Shown here in pieces: positions 1-5,855 of a stretch of DNA of 5,898 bases (its first letter is position 1; each line of letters begins with the position of its first letter). The position numbers and the translations under genes are program-made. The notes under the pieces are model-generated. The model made no database searches. It was not told where the DNA came from and saw only the letters and a list, made by a program, of their open reading frames with translations. This DNA comes from Chthoniobacterales bacterium (GTDB lineage Bacteria > Verrucomicrobiota > Verrucomicrobiia > Chthoniobacterales > UBA10450), in contig JACCXA010000260.1 in assembly GCA_013697365.1 (NCBI GenBank), forward strand, positions 1 to 5,898. The letters run 5' to 3'.

Positions 1-1683
1 TGGATCGACTACGTCGTGCTCCTCGGCACGCTGCTCGCGATCGCGCTTTACGGTCATTGGCGCACGCGGCGCGATTACGACCTCGGGCATTATCTGCACG
101 GGGATGAAACGATCCGCTGGGGGACGATCGGGTTGTCGGTCATGGCCACGCAGGCCAGTGCGATCACGTTCCTTTCCACCCCTGGCCAGGCTTACGAAAG
201 CGGAATGGGCTTCGTGCAGAACTACTTTGGGCTGCCTTTTGCGCTCATTCTCATCTGCGCGGTTTTCATTCCGATCTACCATCGGCTGAAGGTTGTCACC
301 GCCTACGAGTATCTCGGTGAGCGGTTCGATCAGAAGACGCGGCTTCTCGGTGCGTCTTTGTTCCTTGTGCAACGCGGGCTGGCGGCCGGAATCACGATTT
401 ACGCGCCGGCTATTATTCTCTCCGCGATCCTGGGCTGGAACCTGCAACTAACGATCCTGCTCTGCGGCCTTTTTGTCGTCGTCTACACCACCGCCGGCGG
501 GACCAAGGCCGTCAGCATCACGCAGCGCTGGCAGATGGCCGTCATTCTTCTCGGCATGTTTGTCGCCTTTGGGATGATCCTTCGTCGCTTGCCGGCGGAC
601 ATCTCGTTTTTCGACGCCACGTCCATCGCGGGCAAAATGGGCAAGTTGAAGGCGGTCGACTTTTCGTTCGATCTCACCCAGCGCTATAACTTCTGGTCCG
701 GGCTGCTCGGCGGATTCTTTCTCTCGCTCTCTTACTTCGGGACCGACCAATCGCAGGTCCAGCGTTACCTCGCGGGCGGCTCGGTCGCGGCCAGCCGCTT
801 CGGTCTGCTTTTCAACGCCGTCCTCAAGATTCCCATGCAGTTTTTCATTCTGTTTACCGGCGTGATGGTCTTCGTCTTTTTCCAATGGGAGAAGCCGCCC
901 ATGTTTTTTAATCAGCCGGCGTATCAGCGCGTGCAGCAAAACGGCAACGCGGCGGAGAAACTCGCCAACCTGCAGGCGCGCTACGATGGCGTTTTTGCGC
1001 AGAAGCAAGCGGCGTTACGCGAAATGACGACCGCCACTCGAAACGGCGCCGCGGAGGCCGGCGCCTTCGCCAAGACCGAGGTGTTGCGTGGCCGGGATGA
1101 AATCCAGAAAATTCGGGGCGAAGCCAAGGAAGTGCTGAAAGCGCACGACCCTGACCTGGAAACCAAAGACTCCGATTACGTTTTCATCACTTTCATTCTG
1201 AACTATCTACCGCACGGAATCATCGGCCTCCTCATGGCCGTCATCTTCTGCGCGGCAACGTCCGCGACTGCGGCTGAGCTAAACGCGCTTGGTTCGACCA
1301 CTGAGGTGGACTTTTACCGCGTGCTCATTCGTCCGGAAGCAAGCGAACAGCATTACCTGATCGCCGCCAAAGTGCTGACCGCGAGCTGGGGCATCGTGGC
1401 GATCGCCTTTGCGCTTTTCGCAAATATTGTCGAAAACCTGATCGAAGCGGTGAACATCCTCGGCTCGATCTTTTACGGGACCATTCTGGGACTTTTTCTC
1501 GCGGCGTTTTTCCTGCGCTTTGTGCGGGGATCGGCCGTCTTTATCGCTGGACTCCTGTCACAAACGCTCGTGCTCGTCCTCTTCTACACCACGAACATCG
1601 GCTACCTCTGGTACAATGTGATTGGCTGCACGGCGGTCTGCTTGTTTTCCAGCTTGTTGCAAAAGACGATCTTCGCCAGATGA
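1..1683 (+). CDS. Sodium:solute symporter (SSS family), 5'-partial
   Basis: This is an inner-membrane secondary transporter of the SSS/SLC5 family, which imports a small solute with Na+. The substrate cannot be told from sequence. The frame is open from the first base, so the true start lies upstream; a GTG at 16 is internal to the first helix. Counting from the first codon, family signatures are TQASAITFLSTPGQAY (about 50-65), TAYEYLGERF (100-109), GGTKAV (166-171), YFGTDQSQVQRYL (245-257) and the helix ending in SATAAELNA (about 421-429). About a dozen hydrophobic segments are visible. The TD..Q motif common after GG.kAV reads TQRWQ here, so the usual Asp is replaced by Gln. Residues about 296-393 form a long hydrophilic, Ala/Glu/Lys/Arg-rich loop between two membrane segments. 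The gene ends with TGA one base before a large palindrome. I am sure of the family and cannot assign the substrate. Confidence 0.93.
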   Translation, partial: WIDYVVLLGTLLAIALYGHWRTRRDYDLGHYLHGDETIRWGTIGLSVMATQASAITFLSTPGQAYESGMGFVQNYFGLPFALILICAVFIPIYHRLKVVTAYEYLGERFDQKTRLLGASLFLVQRGLAAGITIYAPAIILSAILGWNLQLTILLCGLFVVVYTTAGGTKAVSITQRWQMAVILLGMFVAFGMILRRLPADISFFDATSIAGKMGKLKAVDFSFDLTQRYNFWSGLLGGFFLSLSYFGTDQSQVQRYLAGGSVAASRFGLLFNAVLKIPMQFFILFTGVMVFVFFQWEKPPMFFNQPAYQRVQQNGNAAEKLANLQARYDGVFAQKQAALREMTTATRNGAAEAGAFAKTEVLRGRDEIQKIRGEAKEVLKAHDPDLETKDSDYVFITFILNYLPHGIIGLLMAVIFCAATSATAAELNALGSTTEVDFYRVLIRPEASEQHYLIAAKVLTASWGIVAIAFALFANIVENLIEAVNILGSIFYGTILGLFLAAFFLRFVRGSAVFIAGLLSQTLVLVLFYTTNIGYLWYNVIGCTAVCLFSSLLQKTIFAR

Positions 1684-1684
1684 C

Positions 1685-1787
1685 GGAGCGCGGCCGTCCC
1701 CGATGTGCGGCCGACGGGCGTCTCGCCTGTCGAATCAATGTGCAGGCGAGACGTCCGCACTTCGCACAGGCGGGACGCCCGTGCTCC
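1685..1787. repeat. 103-bp imperfect palindrome (foldback repeat) between the symporter and bshC-like genes
   Basis: Pairing base i with base 3472-i gives a single ungapped hairpin. The outer arm 1685-1700 pairs with 1772-1787, a middle arm 1704-1709 with 1763-1768, and an inner arm 1715-1729 with 1743-1757, around a 13-base loop at 1730-1742. By hand count, 34 of 45 positions are Watson-Crick and at least three more are G.T. The unit CAGGCGRGACGYCCG also occurs as a direct repeat at 1743-1757 and 1767-1781. The element begins one base after the symporter stop. It could act as a transcription terminator or mRNA 3'-end stabiliser, but it has no T-run, so it is not a canonical intrinsic terminator. 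It resembles dispersed REP/MITE-like repeats that I associate with Verrucomicrobia; that family link is from memory. Confidence 0.8.
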
Positions 1788-1810
1788 CATCTGCTGTGCT
1801 ATCATCTCGC

Positions 1811-2581
1811 GTGTCGTCGCCTCTGATCTGTTTCGGGCAACAGCCCTGCGGAATTTTCCCGCGCCGGTTTCTCTTCGCGAAAATCCTGACTGCGCGTCGA
1901 CTCCAGCAGGAGATCGGTGGCGAGATCGTGTTCTTCCTGCACGACAGTGACCACGATCCGCGCGAGACCATGACGATCCTGCGTGATCGCCACACGCAGC
2001 AACTACGTCGAATCAATTTCGCCTTCGTTAACAAGCTCCAGAAACAATTCTCGCCCCTTTTTGCAAAGCGCGTTCTGCCGGACTGGAAGCGAAAAACCGT
2101 CGCGCAGCTTAGCCAGTGCGTGCCGGCCCAGCTGCTCGCGCACTTCCAGAAAGTTGCAGCGGACAATGTCGCTGATTTCTGCCTGCAAATGTATCAGCGA
2201 CTTGGCCTGCTAGATGGAGTTCGCGTCGTGCGGTCTGGTGATCCGGCCGTCCGCGCGGGGGCTGCCGAGATCGATGATTTTTTCGTCGACGTACGTTACG
2301 AAAACGAGCTGGTGCGTGCCAGGCGCGGCAATGATGGCCTGCTCCTGCACAAAGGTGGCGATGCTTACCTCAAGTTGCCGCTGGAAAAGTTCGAGAAAAC
2401 GCAGATCAGTCCTACGCGCGATACGCGCCTCCGCTGGATGCAATCGGTGATTAGCTGCACCCATTACGTCGCCGGTGCTGGGGAGATCGGCTATTTGAAC
2501 AAAGGAGACGCACCGGAAGTGGAATTCATTACCCGGGACGCGATTGCCGAGTCCGATCGAGCTTATGTCCCGGAAGCCTGA
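1811..2581 (+). CDS. bshC: Compact BshC-like protein (putative bacillithiol cysteine ligase, core domain only)
   Basis: The likely role is the last step of bacillithiol synthesis, adding L-cysteine to GlcN-malate. Numbering from GTG 1811 (256 aa), FGQQPCGIF (8-16) matches the family's TGQQ.GLF nucleotide-fold motif. FLHDSDHDPRE (42-52) matches its EDHD..E motif. LGLLDGVRVV precedes a dipeptide DP, as in the family, and RWMQSVISC...GAGEIGYL (GAGE at 222-225) matches the R..Q...GPGEI.YW block. Ordinary BshC proteins are near 540 aa. This one lacks about 80 N-terminal residues and the whole C-terminal helical coiled-coil domain, stopping shortly after the GAGE block. The start is uncertain: GTG 1781, GTG 1796 and GTG 1811 are in frame and none has a clear ribosome site. 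A longer frame back to TTG 1622 runs through the palindrome and the symporter end and looks spurious. Its position directly before bshB and bshA supports the call; catalytic competence is unproven. Confidence 0.65.
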   Translation: MSSPLICFGQQPCGIFPRRFLFAKILTARRLQQEIGGEIVFFLHDSDHDPRETMTILRDRHTQQLRRINFAFVNKLQKQFSPLFAKRVLPDWKRKTVAQLSQCVPAQLLAHFQKVAADNVADFCLQMYQRLGLLDGVRVVRSGDPAVRAGAAEIDDFFVDVRYENELVRARRGNDGLLLHKGGDAYLKLPLEKFEKTQISPTRDTRLRWMQSVISCTHYVAGAGEIGYLNKGDAPEVEFITRDAIAESDRAYVPEA

Positions 2582-3284
2582 GCCGGCTTTGCGCATCCTG
2601 GCCGTGGGTGCGCACCCGGATGATCTAGAGTTTGCGTGCGGCGGTATTCTTTTAAGCGAAGCGGCCCGCGGCGGCGAAATCTATCTTCTCGTTTGCTCTC
2701 GCGGCGAGTCCGGCAGCAATGGGACGGCAGAGGAAAGGGAAGCGGAAGCCCGCGCCGCCGCCGGCATCCTCGGCGCGCAGATTGAGTTCATTGATCTGGG
2801 CGGGGACTCCCATTTTGAAGTCTCGAATGAGAACGCGCTCGCTCTGGCCCGCCAAGTCCGCAAGACGAAGCCGCACATTCTCTTCAGCTCCGTGACGTCC
2901 CCTGACCAGCATCCCGATCACGCCGTGATAGGCTCGCTCTGCCGCGACGCTGCCCGCCTCGCCCGTTATGGCGGAATTCCGGAAATGCGTGATCTGGCAC
3001 CGCATGCGATCGAGCATCATTTTCAGTATGCGGTCACGCCCGCCGCCGAGCCGCCCGGGCTTTCCGTCCGCGTCGACATCAGCGCCCATTTCGACGCCTG
3101 GGTTCGCGTGATGGAATGTCATCGCACTCAACTCCGGACGCGGAGTTACATCGAACTGCAAACGGCGCGCGCTCGTCTCCTGGGCGCGGAAGCCGGCGTT
3201 GCGTCCGCACAGGCACTCTTTCCCCGCGATCATCTCCTCATCGATTCGTTAGGGGAATGGCCGCCCTCGATTCGGCTCTTCTAG
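2565..3284 (+). CDS. bshB1: BshB1-type N-acetyl-glucosaminyl-malate deacetylase (PIG-L/LmbE family)
   Basis: This zinc-dependent cytoplasmic deacetylase should remove the acetyl group from GlcNAc-malate, the second step of bacillithiol synthesis. From ATG 2565 it is 239 aa, the usual size. The AHPDD motif at 16-20 gives His17 and Asp20 as zinc ligands and Asp19 as the probable general base. SRGESGSNGT (45-54) is the usual second block. HPDH at 116-119 supplies the third zinc ligand, probably His119. I chose ATG 2565 because only a few residues precede the first strand (LRILAVGAHPDD); an in-frame TTG at 2544 would add seven residues with no family support. The start lies inside the end of the bshC-like gene (17-bp overlap), suggesting translational coupling. 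The stop TAG abuts the bshA start. Members of this family also deacetylate other GlcNAc conjugates, but the flanking bshA makes the malate conjugate by far the best guess. Confidence 0.92.
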   Translation: MSRKPEPALRILAVGAHPDDLEFACGGILLSEAARGGEIYLLVCSRGESGSNGTAEEREAEARAAAGILGAQIEFIDLGGDSHFEVSNENALALARQVRKTKPHILFSSVTSPDQHPDHAVIGSLCRDAARLARYGGIPEMRDLAPHAIEHHFQYAVTPAAEPPGLSVRVDISAHFDAWVRVMECHRTQLRTRSYIELQTARARLLGAEAGVASAQALFPRDHLLIDSLGEWPPSIRLF

Positions 3285-4454
3285 GTGGAAGATCGGAAGC
3301 CACTCAAGATCGGGATCACCTGCTATCCGCTCATCGGCGGGAGCGGAATTCTCGCGACCGCGTTGGGCCACGAGCTAGCGCGGCGCGGAAACGAGGTCCA
3401 CTTCTTCAGCTCGTCCCGGCCCGTCCGCCTCGATCTTTCGCAGCCGCGCATCTTCTTCCACGAGGTCGTGGTGAACGAGTACAGCCTCTTCAAGTATCCG
3501 GATTACACCCTGCCGCTAGCTGTGAAGATGGCCGGGGTGGCCCGCGAGAAGCACCTCGATGTCTTCCACGTGCATTACGCCGTCCCACACGCGACCGCAG
3601 CCTACCTGGCCGTGCAGATGCTCGGCGGCCGTTCTGCAAGAGCGCCGAAAATTGTCACCACGCTGCACGGCACGGACACCACGCTGCTCGGGCAGGACCC
3701 GAGCTACCGCGAAGCGATCGAGCATGCGCTCTCAGAGTCCGACGCGATCACCACCGTCTCGGAAAGCTTACGACGAGAAACGCTGGAGACCTTCGATCTC
3801 AACAAACCCGTCGAGGTCGTTTCGAACTTCTTCATCCCCGCAGTCCCTACCCGGAGCCGCAACGCGGTGCGCGCCGAGCTTGGCGTCGGCGAAGATGAAT
3901 TCCTGATCGTTCATACTTCAAACGTTCGCCCGCCCAAACGGATTGATCTGCTCCTGCGCGTTTTCGCTGCGGCGCAAAGTGCACGGTTGATGCGGTTGCT
4001 TATTCTCGCCGGGGGCTCGTTTGCTCCCCACATGCCGTTGCTGGAAGAGCTGGCGATCACCGACGGCGTAATCGTCAAAGAGAACGTCCTGGACGTAGAA
4101 GAGTATCTGGCCGCGGCTGATGCCGGCCTTTACACGTCGGAAAGCGAGAGCTTCGGCCTAAGCATTCTGGAAACGCTCTTTCATGCGAAACCGGTAGTAG
4201 CTTTCCGCGTGGGCGGAATTCCAGAAGTGGTGACAGACGGCGCGAGCGGATTCCTGCATCCTTTCGAGGACATCGCCAGCATGAGCGCATCGCTACGGCG
4301 TCTGGCCGAATCGCCCACGCTTGCGACGGCGATGGGCAAAGAAGGGAAGCGCCAGGCCGAGGCGCGATTTTCCGCGGAGAAGATTGTGCCGCTCTATGAA
4401 GAAATTTACGACCGCCTGGTCCCGTGTCTGAAACCGGGACAAAGCGGTCGTTAG
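3285..4454 (+). CDS. bshA: BshA, N-acetyl-alpha-D-glucosaminyl L-malate synthase (GT4 glycosyltransferase)
   Basis: BshA transfers GlcNAc from UDP-GlcNAc to L-malate, the committing step of bacillithiol synthesis, in the cytoplasm. The 389-aa protein has the two-Rossmann GT-B layout. Its N-terminal half carries KIGITCYP..GGSG (8-21), FFHEV.VNEY.LF.YP (57-72), HVHYAVPH (95-102) and TLHGTD (126-131), all hallmark BshA blocks. The C-terminal half has SNVRPPKR (212-219, phosphate contact) and ESFGLSILE (288-296), the E-x7-E nucleotide-sugar motif, followed by GGIPEV. Length is close to the usual 375-385 aa with a short C-terminal extension. The start must be GTG 3285: an in-frame TAG immediately precedes it and the next in-frame ATG lies beyond the GGSG loop. 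No Shine-Dalgarno is evident, so translation probably depends on ribosomes finishing bshB1. The 3' end overlaps the convergent small membrane-protein gene by 4 bp. Confidence 0.96.
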   Translation: MEDRKPLKIGITCYPLIGGSGILATALGHELARRGNEVHFFSSSRPVRLDLSQPRIFFHEVVVNEYSLFKYPDYTLPLAVKMAGVAREKHLDVFHVHYAVPHATAAYLAVQMLGGRSARAPKIVTTLHGTDTTLLGQDPSYREAIEHALSESDAITTVSESLRRETLETFDLNKPVEVVSNFFIPAVPTRSRNAVRAELGVGEDEFLIVHTSNVRPPKRIDLLLRVFAAAQSARLMRLLILAGGSFAPHMPLLEELAITDGVIVKENVLDVEEYLAAADAGLYTSESESFGLSILETLFHAKPVVAFRVGGIPEVVTDGASGFLHPFEDIASMSASLRRLAESPTLATAMGKEGKRQAEARFSAEKIVPLYEEIYDRLVPCLKPGQSGR

Positions 4455-4681
4455 TCTTCGTTCTTCGCCACGCCGCGTATGTTCAAGGCTGCGAGGCCGA
4501 CCTGAAGAGCAATGAGCGCATAGGCATGATCCTGCCATCCCCATGCGATCCAAAGAAGATTGCTGAGCAGAAAAAGCCAAAAACCCCATTGGCGTTTCCC
4601 CTTTTGTTTCGAAGCGACCAGCCAGGCAGACAGAAGTGTTACAGCCATCGCGGGCCACTGCAGATATTCGAGCCATTCCAT
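4451..4681 (-). CDS. Small three-helix membrane protein, PnuC/SemiSWEET-like topology, function unknown
   Basis: This 76-aa protein starts at ATG (complement of 4679-4681) and ends at TAA (complement of 4451-4453). Three hydrophobic segments are seen, at about residues 4-22, 31-49 and 53-70. The loop between the first two is basic (KQKGKRQ) and the tail is charged (NED). The block QWGFWLFLLSNLLWIAWGW followed by YALIALQ..L..LNIRG recurs, as I recall it, in short conserved bacterial proteins sometimes labelled amino-acid transporter. The three-helix layout is like a single repeat of PnuC or a SemiSWEET, which would need to dimerise to transport anything; that is inference. No Shine-Dalgarno is seen upstream. 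It is convergent with bshA (4-bp overlap) and divergent from the BrkB gene. Strong hydrophobic patterning and a natural start and stop make it preferable to the soluble frames on either strand here. Confidence 0.75.
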   Translation of the reverse strand: MEWLEYLQWPAMAVTLLSAWLVASKQKGKRQWGFWLFLLSNLLWIAWGWQDHAYALIALQVGLAALNIRGVAKNED

Positions 4682-4777
4682 CAGGAACTAAACGCACGGC
4701 AGCGTCCCAGCGACTGCACAAGTACGCGGATTTACCGTCGCCATCCCCGCGCCAGCCGGGGCACGATGTAAAGGCAT
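4682..4777. promoter_or_regulatory. Divergent intergenic region, presumed to hold both promoters
   Basis: These 96 bases separate the start codons of the small membrane protein (-) and the BrkB gene (+), so promoters for both are expected here. I could not pick convincing -35/-10 pairs. A short GC hairpin is visible (CCCCG at 4745-4749 with CGGGG at 4757-4761, 7-base loop). The purine run AAAGG (4770-4774) is only three bases from the BrkB ATG, which is too close for a normal ribosome site. The regulatory role is inferred from gene orientation only. Confidence 0.35.
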
Positions 4778-5743
4778 ATGGCCGACACGCAGGATTCTTT
4801 TCTTCGCACGCTGCGCCCGCAGAATCTGCTCGTGCTCTTCAAGACCACTTTCAACGAGTGGCTGGAAGACAAGGCGCCGCAGCTCGGCGCGGCGCTCGCT
4901 TATTACACGGTTTTTTCGCTCGCGCCGCTCATTCTCGTTCTCCTTGCGATCATTGGATGGATCTTCCGCAAAGATCCCGCCGGGGCTTGGAACAAGATCA
5001 CGGAGCAGATGGGCTCCTTCATGGATCCCAGCGGCGTCCAGGTCATGCAGGACATCGCCAGAACGGCGGCGAAACCTTCCGCTGGTCTATGGGCGACGGT
5101 GATCGGCGTGGCGCTCGCTTTGCTGGGCGCGAGCGGAGTCTTCGGAGCGTTGCAGGATGCGCTCAATACCATCTGGGGCGTGAAGGCGAAACCGGGGAAC
5201 GCGATTTGGAAATACCTGCGCGTCCGGTTTCTTTCTTTCACGATGGTAGCGGGTGTTTGCTTCCTGCTGCTTGTCACACTGACGATCGAAGCGGTTCTCC
5301 AAGGCTTCAGCGACTACGTGGAGTCGGCTTTGCCCGGGGGAATGGCGATCGCGTTTAGCGTTTATCTCTTCGTGGACCTTCTTCTCGTGATTCTCCTCTT
5401 CGCGATGATGTTCAAGTATCTGCCGGACGTAACCGTGAAGTGGCGGGATGTGTGGGTTGGCTCGGCCGTGACTGCCATCCTTTTCCTGCTCGGGAAATGG
5501 GCGCTCGGGCTTTACTTGGGGAGCGGCGCGGCCGGTTCGGCCTATGGAGCAGCCAGCTCGCTCGTCACACTCCTGCTTTGGATCTATTACTCCTCGCAAA
5601 TCCTTTTGTTTGGCGCCGAGTTTACGCAGGTCTATGCGAATCGCTGCGGCTCCGGCGGCACGCCGAGCAAACATGCGGTCTGTATCGAAAAGCGAGAGGT
5701 AGAAGTCTCCGCCTCCGGCGAGCGCCCGAAACCCGGGTTGTAG
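4778..5743 (+). CDS. YihY/virulence factor BrkB family integral membrane protein
   Basis: This 321-aa inner-membrane protein belongs to the YihY/BrkB (UPF0761) family, whose molecular function is unsettled. Older labels of ribonuclease BN for this family are wrong. Six hydrophobic segments are seen at about 36-64, 103-124, 150-175, 188-212, 226-250 and 258-284. Family blocks are QLGAALAYYTVFSLAPL (35-51), LGASGVFGALQDALNTIW (116-133), FKYLPD (212-217), the W..V..GS segment (about 222-229), and GSAYGAASSLVTLLLWIYYSSQ (253-274, shown here only as a landmark) followed by FGAEFTQVYA. The hydrophilic tail after residue 287 is variable in the family. ATG 4778 is the only reasonable start, since an in-frame TAA lies at 4769-4771. 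The last codon and the TAG stop fall within the left end of a palindromic element, so the element may have set the present C-terminus. The family call is firm; its role here is not known. Confidence 0.93.
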   Translation: MADTQDSFLRTLRPQNLLVLFKTTFNEWLEDKAPQLGAALAYYTVFSLAPLILVLLAIIGWIFRKDPAGAWNKITEQMGSFMDPSGVQVMQDIARTAAKPSAGLWATVIGVALALLGASGVFGALQDALNTIWGVKAKPGNAIWKYLRVRFLSFTMVAGVCFLLLVTLTIEAVLQGFSDYVESALPGGMAIAFSVYLFVDLLLVILLFAMMFKYLPDVTVKWRDVWVGSAVTAILFLLGKWALGLYLGSGAAGSAYGAASSLVTLLLWIYYSSQILLFGAEFTQVYANRCGSGGTPSKHAVCIEKREVEVSASGERPKPGL

Positions 5744-5842
5744 GCCACGTGTCACTACGTGGCGGGGTTGCGGCTTACCTCGGAGTTTGACTCAATTTCC
5801 AATCCACGTCGCACCCCCGCTGGGTCGGGAGACTCGGCCTAC
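5740..5842. repeat. Second 103-bp imperfect palindrome, overlapping the BrkB stop codon
   Basis: Pairing base i with base 11582-i gives one ungapped foldback centred on 5791. The ends are perfect 7-bp inverted repeats, GTAGGCC (5740-5746) and GGCCTAC (5836-5842). Other paired runs are 5762-5767 with 5815-5820, 5769-5772 with 5810-5813, 5782-5784 with 5798-5800, and 5787-5790 with 5792-5795. By hand count 34 of 51 positions are Watson-Crick, with about four G.T pairs. A competing local hairpin exists at 5744-5763 (GCCACGT, 6-base loop, ACGTGGC). The sequence differs from the 1685-1787 element. The terminal GTAG contains the BrkB stop codon. This looks like a MITE- or REP-like non-coding repeat, possibly also serving as a transcript 3' structure; no T-run follows it. 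Confidence 0.7.
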
Positions 5843-5855
5843 ATCGATATTGCCG

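Noticed and set aside
448..1008. Long open frame on the minus strand inside the symporter gene (186 codons)
   Set aside because: It lies wholly antisense to a gene with clear family motifs, its translation is a charged, low-complexity mirror of that gene, and it shows no domain signature.
1705..1787. Repeated CAGGCGRGACGYCCG units as a possible CRISPR array
   Set aside because: There are only two direct copies plus one inverted copy, spacing is irregular and short, no cas genes are nearby, and the units are explained by the palindrome.
1622..1810. N-terminal extension of the BshC-like protein from TTG 1622
   Set aside because: The extension overlaps the symporter 3' end by 62 bases and reads through the palindrome. 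It encodes Arg/Ser/Cys-rich sequence with no BshC similarity.
3116..3898. 260-codon plus-strand frame across bshB1 and bshA
   Set aside because: It is out of frame with two well-supported enzymes and its product is Arg/His/Pro-rich, typical of a shadow frame in GC-rich DNA.
4419..4440. Hairpin GTCCCG ... CGGGAC near the end of bshA as a terminator
   Set aside because: The stem is only 6 bp with a 10-base loop, lies within the coding region, and has no T-run on either strand.
4293..4771. Open frames 4424-4771 (+) and 4293-4721 (-) around the small membrane gene
   Set aside because: Both cross neighbouring gene ends and encode soluble, compositionally odd sequence. The 76-aa frame shows coherent transmembrane patterning instead.
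5087..5755. 222-codon minus-strand frame opposite the BrkB gene
   Set aside because: It is antisense to a clear YihY/BrkB protein and reads as a His/Arg/Glu-rich shadow without motifs.
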